From NCBI GenBank assembly GCA_910574455.1, contig CAJSYZ010000010.1:1020770-1084769 (forward strand): 64,000 bases of DNA. The letters run 5' to 3'. Made by a program: the position numbers and the translations under genes. This DNA is from Trichaptum fuscoviolaceum. Its lineage: Eukaryota > Basidiomycota > Agaricomycetes > Hymenochaetales > Trichaptaceae. Position 1 is the first letter of the stretch; each line of letters begins with the position of its first letter. Of the stretch, positions 58,141 through 64,000 are shown piece after piece. The notes beneath the pieces were generated by a model, which ran no database searches, was not told the origin of the DNA, and saw nothing but the letters and a program-made list of their open reading frames with translations.

Positions 58141-58660
58141 GATTTGGAGTACATAAAGTATGATAATACATAAATACTATAGTAATCTTATAAATGCTGA
58201 ATGTGTCTACTGCCAGGAGGCTGTAATTTGACAAATAATAAGAGAAATACTGTTAGGCTCTGCAAATAAAGCTCTGTGAGACACCACAGATCTCTACTTC
58301 ACTTAGAGTCATTCACAAAGAGGCTCACAAATAAATGGAAAATGCACCATTTTCTTTCATTATTTTTGCATATAGATCTTGCTGAATAGCATATCTTCAC
58401 ATAGAATATAAAAACATAACAGTTTGATTGTAGCTCATCCCTACAAAGCTCAGACAATAAAATGAAATATTCAAAAGCCTCAAAATTTCACAAAATTTCA
58501 CACTTGTTTCCACCATATCTCTGTCAATTTTGCACAGAAACTTCTCATTTTTTCTCAGTGTGTACAATACACATATTAGTTTATCTTTTAGTTATAAAAG
58601 TTGCTAGGTAATGTGTCGTGTGTCATTTTTTAGGCTGAGTGTCTCAAAGAGTGGGGGTGG

Positions 58661-58682
58661 CTCAAGGACCGGGTGAAGACTG
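58661..58682. repeat. Right terminal inverted repeat
   Basis: Exact reverse complement of the left repeat, followed by TA at 58,683-58,684. Confidence 0.75.
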
Positions 58683-59120
58683 TAATGTATTACTTCGGAA
58701 AATACAATTGATACTCGCTTTCTAATAATGTCTTACGAATAGTCCCTCGTTATAACACCAGGTCAGAAAGATGAATCCCGCCAATATTAATTGTGAATAA
58801 CTTCAAGTAATCCTACAAACAGAGTGTTATGCACGTTGTTGAGCCAATGTACAGAGCGTAAGAATACGTCAAGGTCCCCAAAGCGATAATAATATGGTCA
58901 AAATATTGAGTCTGATGAAAAGGTAACAAGATCACTCAGCCTCTTATTGAGAGTGAGCGACTGTCCTGTGAGGGTTGAACAAAATATAGGGACGCTGTAT
59001 CCAGAATGATGAGGGATAGATTGAGAAAATCTGTGGCGTTTGCGAGAATGGCGATAAACTAAGTTCTGAGGCACATATGTTTCAGTAAGATACATGTATC
59101 GGCTTATAAAGGAATCAGAT
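58683..59120. other. Spacer right of the element
   Basis: AT-rich 3' flank of the minus-strand orphan gene. Nothing else is evident. Confidence 0.5.
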
Positions 59121-60182
59121 TTACGGTTCTTGTGGGTCGGATAAATCAATCGCCGCACATCGTGCTACCAGATGATCCAGATTATCCATCGACTTTGACG
59201 CATTGATACCAGCCTTCAATGCGTGAAGCTCATCGGCGTCATGAAATGGCTCCTCGGGATTGACATGTTTAACATTTCGCGGTGTATAGATGTTCTTGTG
59301 GGACGACGCCCTCTTTCGTCCCGCACGCAAAGGAGCTTCGCTCGCAAAGGGCGGTGTAGGATCAGGCAACCCCATGGATCCCTCCATCGGCCGCCAGTCT
59401 ATGTCAATGGGGATTGGTGACTTCTGCTCACGATTGCCTTGTTGTGCCGCCATGCGCCGCTGCTTTCGACCCTCCACCCGCTTCTTTGCCTTCTCTCGCC
59501 ACTGCTCTTCTGACATCAGAGGCTCCCGCCTTTTCCTCCCCGCGTCGGACCACGAGCGTTCCTCCCGTGGTAGAATGAGGTCCCCGGAGAACGGATCCAT
59601 TTCGGACACGGATAGCGCAGGGCTAAGGAGCGGTGGGGGTACTGGGTGACGCTCGCTACTTTTGGATTTATGGGGCTTAATGGTTATGAATGTTCCAGAG
59701 GGGGGTGGGGCCGGGAGCGAATATCGCTTGTCTTGAAATGAATGTTGTTTGCGATTCTTCGAACTAAGTTGGGAGGAAAGAGGGGATTTCTTGAGAACAT
59801 CCTGGCCGTTCAGATTGTTTGAAGAGCTCGGAGGGAGGGTAGACTGATGCTCCCGTAATTTTCCCCGGGATGGACCGAAGGCGTGGAGGAGAAAATCGTC
59901 TGGGGTGAGTCGCGACTTGTAAACTCGCCTCGAATTGTCAGAAACTGAAGAAATTGACGAGCTGACTGTGGAGGCGGAAGTATATGTTGAAGCGTATGAA
60001 GGCCAGGATGCCAGAGAAGGTCGAGGGGAAACCAGAACAGCCGTCGATTGAGTTTGGAAACCCGGCGAAGAAACTAGGATTCGAGTAGATGCTTCAGACG
60101 GCGTGTCTATCGGCGAGTTTTGTTCTTCTTTCAGAGTAAACAACGGAATAAAATCTCTGGGTCGACGAAGGGGGAAAGACAT
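59121..60182 (-). CDS. Orphan Ser/Pro-rich protein, 353 aa
   Basis: Intronless frame; I start at the first true ATG (MSFPLRRPRDFIPLFTLKEE, 60,182). The protein is low-complexity with Ser-rich tracts, a short conserved-looking block (SRLTPDDFLLHAFGPSRGKL), a basic helix (EEQWREKAKKRVEGRKQRRM) and a helical C-terminus (ADELHALKAGINASKSMDNL). No catalytic or membrane feature and no family recognised. The DDFLLHAFG block is the best probe for orthologues. A phosphorylated regulatory or scaffold protein is possible but unproven. Confidence 0.65.
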   Translation of the reverse strand: MSFPLRRPRDFIPLFTLKEEQNSPIDTPSEASTRILVSSPGFQTQSTAVLVSPRPSLASWPSYASTYTSASTVSSSISSVSDNSRRVYKSRLTPDDFLLHAFGPSRGKLREHQSTLPPSSSNNLNGQDVLKKSPLSSQLSSKNRKQHSFQDKRYSLPAPPPSGTFITIKPHKSKSSERHPVPPPLLSPALSVSEMDPFSGDLILPREERSWSDAGRKRREPLMSEEQWREKAKKRVEGRKQRRMAAQQGNREQKSPIPIDIDWRPMEGSMGLPDPTPPFASEAPLRAGRKRASSHKNIYTPRNVKHVNPEEPFHDADELHALKAGINASKSMDNLDHLVARCAAIDLSDPQEP

Positions 60183-61196
60183 GCAAGCTGGACGCCGACA
60201 ATGGCGGTGGCAGACTGTTTGCAAAGGCTTTGAAACCTTTTTAACAAGGGTAGCTTAGTCGTGCGAGCGCGCACGAGGCCGTTACGTCTTGTGGTGTTGG
60301 AGATAACCAAGGGAGCGCCCCAGACTGTGTTCCACTCCCAATACAAGTAGCGTACTAGCTCTAAGTCGCCGCAGCTTCAACTTAGAGAAACTAATAGCTG
60401 TTTGTGGTCGCATATAATCCAGGAATGCGTCCTCATCTGAGACAATTCCGAAAGCACCAGATGATGGAGGTCAGGAAGAAAGGAGTGTTTCGGTTACCAA
60501 TCCGCGCGCGATGTCAAAGTACCGTGGGCCGTGTCATGGTAGTGGTTTGGATGCAACACTAAAGTGATGTTAAAATGACTAGATAACATCAGGGAAACTA
60601 CTTTCTGCTGAAAGTGACTTAAGTGTTACTTAAACGTCCTGAGAGACTGAAGTCTTAAATAAGGCAAGCTTTACTTATTCATGCATGTCCTCCCATTATT
60701 CAGGACAAGTTGGCTGAAATAAGTGTGGGCTGGCTTAAATAAGGAAAGATGGCTGAATCAGTGCTCTAAGTGTTTCAGGCATTCAGCACCCCAGTGCTCC
60801 AGTGTATCATCCTTTAATTACAGCAGTAGACAAGTGTTGTAAGACGAATTGCAGTGCTCAAGAGTCTAAGTGCATAAGAACGATCCAAGTATTTCATTGC
60901 ATCAGAAATATATAAGACAACATTATGTAGCTATCAGTGCCTCAGCGTTCAAGTACATCAGTCATTTACACAAGACTAAGCATAGCAGTCGCTATCATGG
61001 GATCCGCCACGACATTATCCCGAACCTCTGCCGTGACGGGCAGTGGCAGGCCACATTTCGCTGCCGTGCCTTCAATTCTGCATGTTCTTTGGCGTACCAG
61101 TAGAAAACGAAGGCTGCTCTGCAAGTCGATGGTAATATAATATTGAGCGCACGGACAGAAACGAAAAGAAGAGGCTCACCAGTGATCGATTTGCCC
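60183..61196. other. Intergenic stretch with short direct repeats
   Basis: No gene. It contains CTTAAATAAGG twice (about 60,654 and 60,733) and several GTGCTC/AAGTG motifs, giving a repetitive look but no defined element. Confidence 0.45.
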
Positions 61197-61273
61197 TTAG
61201 AAGTCTACGCAGTCCGTAGCCGAATCCCATTTTGAAGCGTCGTCCTCCTCATGATCACCATCTCCACCTAAAT

Positions 61274-61308
<35 letters not shown>

Positions 61309-64000
61309 CCCTCGCCCTCAATCTTGTCAACACCCTCGTCCCCGCTCTCGCTCAGGTTGTCGTCACCCTCAGCATTAGCATGCTCGTCCTCTGCATCACC
61401 TTCCACCTCGCCTCTATACTCAGCCCCCTCACGCTCTTCGCCCTTATCGTCGGTTCCGTCGGTTCCGTCTTCCCAATTATCAGCGCCTTCGTCATACGCT
61501 TTCTCGCAGGTCGAATCTGCATCTACAACGTCAAAATACAAGGAAAAGTCCCTGCCAGTGATACCCGATCCAACAAGTTCGGTGTTCTTTCTCGTATTCG
61601 ATATCTGTACTGGCATCGTAAGCTAGGAGGCGGGATCGAACCTTTTCCCAGTTTGATTCAGTGAAGAAAGAGGGATTCAACAACAAGTTAACATAGTCGT
61701 CCGTATGAGGCTGCCACAGAGCGCTAGTGAAATACCACTCAGCGCCGCCAAGTTCTTCTTTGATATTTTGCAACCGAGCCACCTGTTTATCAATGGCAAC
61801 CTTGACCTATCCATGGGAAGATCAGCGAATAAGGACAATATAAGTGCTGAAAAAAGTAGATACCGCTGTTGCCGCAAGGGCGAGGGCACCGATAGGCTTT
61901 CCTATGGTGTTTCTGTCCAGTATTTTATGCCGACCCATGGCCAAGACAATGTGTACGGACAACACTGAGACCACAAGGTCAGAGCAGAACAGTCCTTGCT
62001 TCTGTACATTTAGGGTCAATGCATGGACACAAAATGCAACAATAAATACTCTTTTACTTACCCTCTCCATACTATACCAGCTTTCCCATAGAAACGGTTC
62101 GGCTTTCTTCTTGTCAACTAGCGTCTGCAACATCTTCACAATTGCTTCATTTTGCATTGACTTTGATTGTTCGCCGCTGATAAAACTAGCAACTGATTGC
62201 TCAGCTTTCTCAAACAGCTTCTTGCGCCAGCTATCAGAGCATCTCTGGGCCGCCTGAAATACGAGGATTGCATCTCAATTTGGTAAAGTGATTTGAGAAT
62301 AAGTAAAAATGACTCAACTAGAGAACAGATATCGGCGAACTGAGTTTCGTAAATGAGTTCCACAGAATCAAACACTTTCCCCCACAATGAGCTGATGAGC
62401 TTATTGTCCGGGGTTTGCCATGGTGTGACGGACTTTCCAACTGCGCGAAATAGTGAAGGTAATAGAATATGAGTCCATCCTGCCTGAGTACCGGGAGGGA
62501 GACACTGGTTCGTCGCCCTTTTCCTGCCTGGCACGCGAGATCCTTCCCTTCCTTCATTTCGATCCTTGTCCTCAAGTCCCACTGATGTCTGCATATACGT
62601 ACATCAGCAAAATATGTCATAGAAATGAATTTGATTCGACAAACTGAGCTAGTAGTCCGAGAGACTTTGCGATGACCTTGATAAGCCCCAGTCACTATCA
62701 CTTCGGGTCCGGGGGTGCGGGACGCTCTCGTCATTGCAAGCGACGGTGCTCGAGGTGCTAACGACATCTTTCGACCACCAGACTATTAAGAAAAGAAGGT
62801 GAATGCTCACGTTTAGAGTGTATCAATCGACTCTCACTTACTTCATTATCAGCCACCAGCAACTGCCTCTTGCGATTAAAGGTAGCGGATCCAATCTCCG
62901 GCTGCAACACGTCAGAAAGCTGTTATCCATGGCAAGTGAGCAGATCGAAAAGAAGCACTTACCGTCGTGTCGGCCTCAGGCCGATAAGGAATATCAGAGG
63001 GGTTCCTCTTCTTACTCAAGTCCTTTCCGCCTGATCAGATACGAACTTGAAATGCCAATTACCATAGAATTGACACTTACTGTGGCACCGGCCTGTGTGT
63101 CCATGTCAATCAACAATGACTTATTGATCTTGACAGTCTTATTAGCCTATTGAGATGGTTCAAATTAAGTAAACATGAAATGAAGGAATTCATTGCACGT
63201 GAAGGTAGAAGAATTACCACATTAACCTGAGAGTCGGTGTCTGGTGGCGACTTCCTCTTTCCGTTCTTTGTGACTGTGATGTCCTATTCATATGCACACA
63301 TTAGCGATCGACTCGAAGTGAAGAAGGAAACGAATAGTTGCTACAGGAGAGCACCGGACGTGAGCCTACGGTGCATCGACGCTCACACATACCTGTACAC
63401 GGGGTTCCAAAGCTAGTGATCGCACCTTACGACCATAAATAAAGGGGGGAACGAGAGAAGTTGAAATAAGATAGACTTACCGGTGCGCTAAGCTGCGAGT
63501 TAGCAGTCCTCTTGTTTGCATCCTATGCAAATACCAATTCAGCAATGAAGGATATAGAATGAAGATCACTGTGCTTCGCTGTCTGGCACTCACCTGTCCA
63601 CCTGGTTTTATCTCGTTGTTCTTATCCTCGAGTACGGGAAGGGATTGCTTAGTAGAATGAAAAATGAAAAATGATATGACATCGCTTACCGTTGAAACCT
63701 GCGACCCGGAAAGAGTGTCATGCAATAACTTCCTTTTCTTCGAGTTGAGGTTGCTGCTACCTCCATCCTGTTCATGACACGGCAGTTGGCAGATAAATAA
63801 TAACGAAGGGATATGAACAAACGGTCATGGAGTAACTGACGTGAATCGAACAGAAATAAGTCGTACTCACACAAGCTTGAGCCGGCCTTGTTAGCCTCTT
63901 CGGATTGCTTCCGCCCTATAAACAAGTTATTCAGACTGCATTTGCCATTCTAATGCTCCGTCAACTCACAACATTTGATTCCGAATCGACAAGATGTGCC
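61197..64000 (-). CDS. DUF6532-like protein with mini-exon array (5' end beyond the window)
   Basis: The gene runs off the right edge. From the edge inward come at least nine very short exons, mostly in phase 0 (33-78 nt; for example 63,915-63,871 and 63,767-63,690), each encoding a small basic motif: GGSNPKRLTRPAQAC, LNSKKRKLLHDTLSGSQVST, DANKRTANSQLSAP, TVTKNGKRKSPPDTDSQV, DLSKKRNPSDIPYRP, PEIGSATFNRKRQLLVADNE. A larger region follows that matches the agaricomycete DUF6532 layout: LLPSLFRAVGKSVTPWQTPD, LISSLWGKVFDSV, AAQRCSDSWRKKLFEKAEQS, FLWESWYSMER, IGKPIGALALAATA, LGGAEWYFTSALW. The tail is extremely acidic (61,200-61,500, Glu/Gly/Asp repeats) and ends ATDCVDF. The exon before the tail probably splices by a 70-nt intron near 61,650. 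Function unknown; a nuclear role is likely from the NLS-like exons. Confidence 0.6.

Larger units (their letters stand above)
56689..58682. mobile_element. Non-autonomous TIR element (Tc1/mariner-like) carrying host DNA
   Basis: 22-bp terminal inverted repeats CAGTCTTCACCCGGTCCTTGAG-type (56,689-56,710 and its reverse complement at 58,661-58,682; the outer 20 bases start CAGTCTTCACCCGGTCCTTG) are flanked on both sides by TA, the target duplicated by Tc1/mariner transposons, whose ends often start CAGT. The 1,994-bp interior contains no transposase but a broken eIF2B-gamma gene piece and an AT-rich 3' part. A second 17-bp inverted pair (about 56,879-56,895 and 58,639-58,655) lies inside the ends. 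Confidence 0.72.

Noticed and set aside
58141..58640. AT-rich part of the TIR element as a separate repeat or RNA gene
   Set aside because: No internal structure, promoter box or terminator pattern beyond high AT content.
61270..61325. Short tandem repeat that might suggest a CRISPR-like or satellite array
   Set aside because: It is a GAGGGC/GAGGAC-type codon repeat inside the acidic coding tail, with no spacers.

Overview
The window is nuclear DNA of a filamentous basidiomycete, most likely an Agaricomycete. Introns are dense and short (mostly 45-65 nt, GT-AG, with short or micro-exons). Two genes have the F-box layout common in mushroom-forming fungi, and the right end carries a gene that resembles the agaricomycete DUF6532 family. 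There are no operons, and genes lie on both strands with short shared promoters. Exon joins given below were read by eye from frame continuity, splice consensus and conserved protein motifs.

Layout. Left third (0-24 kb): F-box protein (-), the U3 snoRNP WD40 protein PWP2 (+), a small membrane-anchored orphan (-), a gene-poor stretch, an SH3-PX-BAR sorting nexin (-), an 87-aa single-span protein (+), another gene-poor stretch, an aldo-keto reductase (+), an intron-containing tRNA-Glu(CTC) (+), a flavin oxidoreductase of the old-yellow-enzyme family (-), and SMC6 (-). Middle (24-45 kb): a BAH-PHD-type chromatin protein (+), two tandem 78-aa paralogues (-), mitochondrial ribosomal protein mL59 (-), a second F-box protein (+), SDHAF2/Sdh5 (-), an ALY/Yra1 mRNA-export factor (+), the DEAD-box helicase DHH1/DDX6 (+), a DXD glycosyltransferase (+), and the autophagy scaffold ATG11 (+).

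The accessory part is 45-59 kb. From 45.1 to 49.7 kb lies a decayed, partly triplicated metal-homeostasis locus. A CTR-type copper transporter gene with an apparent frameshift near its 5' end is flanked by three broken copies of a BSD2-like (DUF2370, PPxY membrane adaptor) gene. Three copies of a leader repeat mark the segments; each contains a stem whose arms differ in sequence but stay complementary, followed about 55 bp later by CACGTG. After a sugar transporter (+) and a 784-aa nuclear-type orphan (+), a 1,994-bp element bounded by TA and 22-bp terminal inverted repeats (56,689-58,682) carries a broken piece of the translation factor gene eIF2B-gamma with introns retained. It looks like a non-autonomous Tc1/mariner-like element that captured host gene DNA.

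The right end (59-64 kb) holds a Ser/Pro-rich orphan (-) and the 3' part of a large gene on the minus strand. That gene has an array of very short, mostly phase-0 exons, each encoding a small basic motif, ahead of a DUF6532-like domain and a strongly acidic C-terminus. Most named genes are core housekeeping functions: ribosome biogenesis, mRNA export and decay, genome maintenance, autophagy, mitochondria. The unusual biology is concentrated in the CTR/BSD2 locus, the eIF2B-gamma element and the mini-exon gene.
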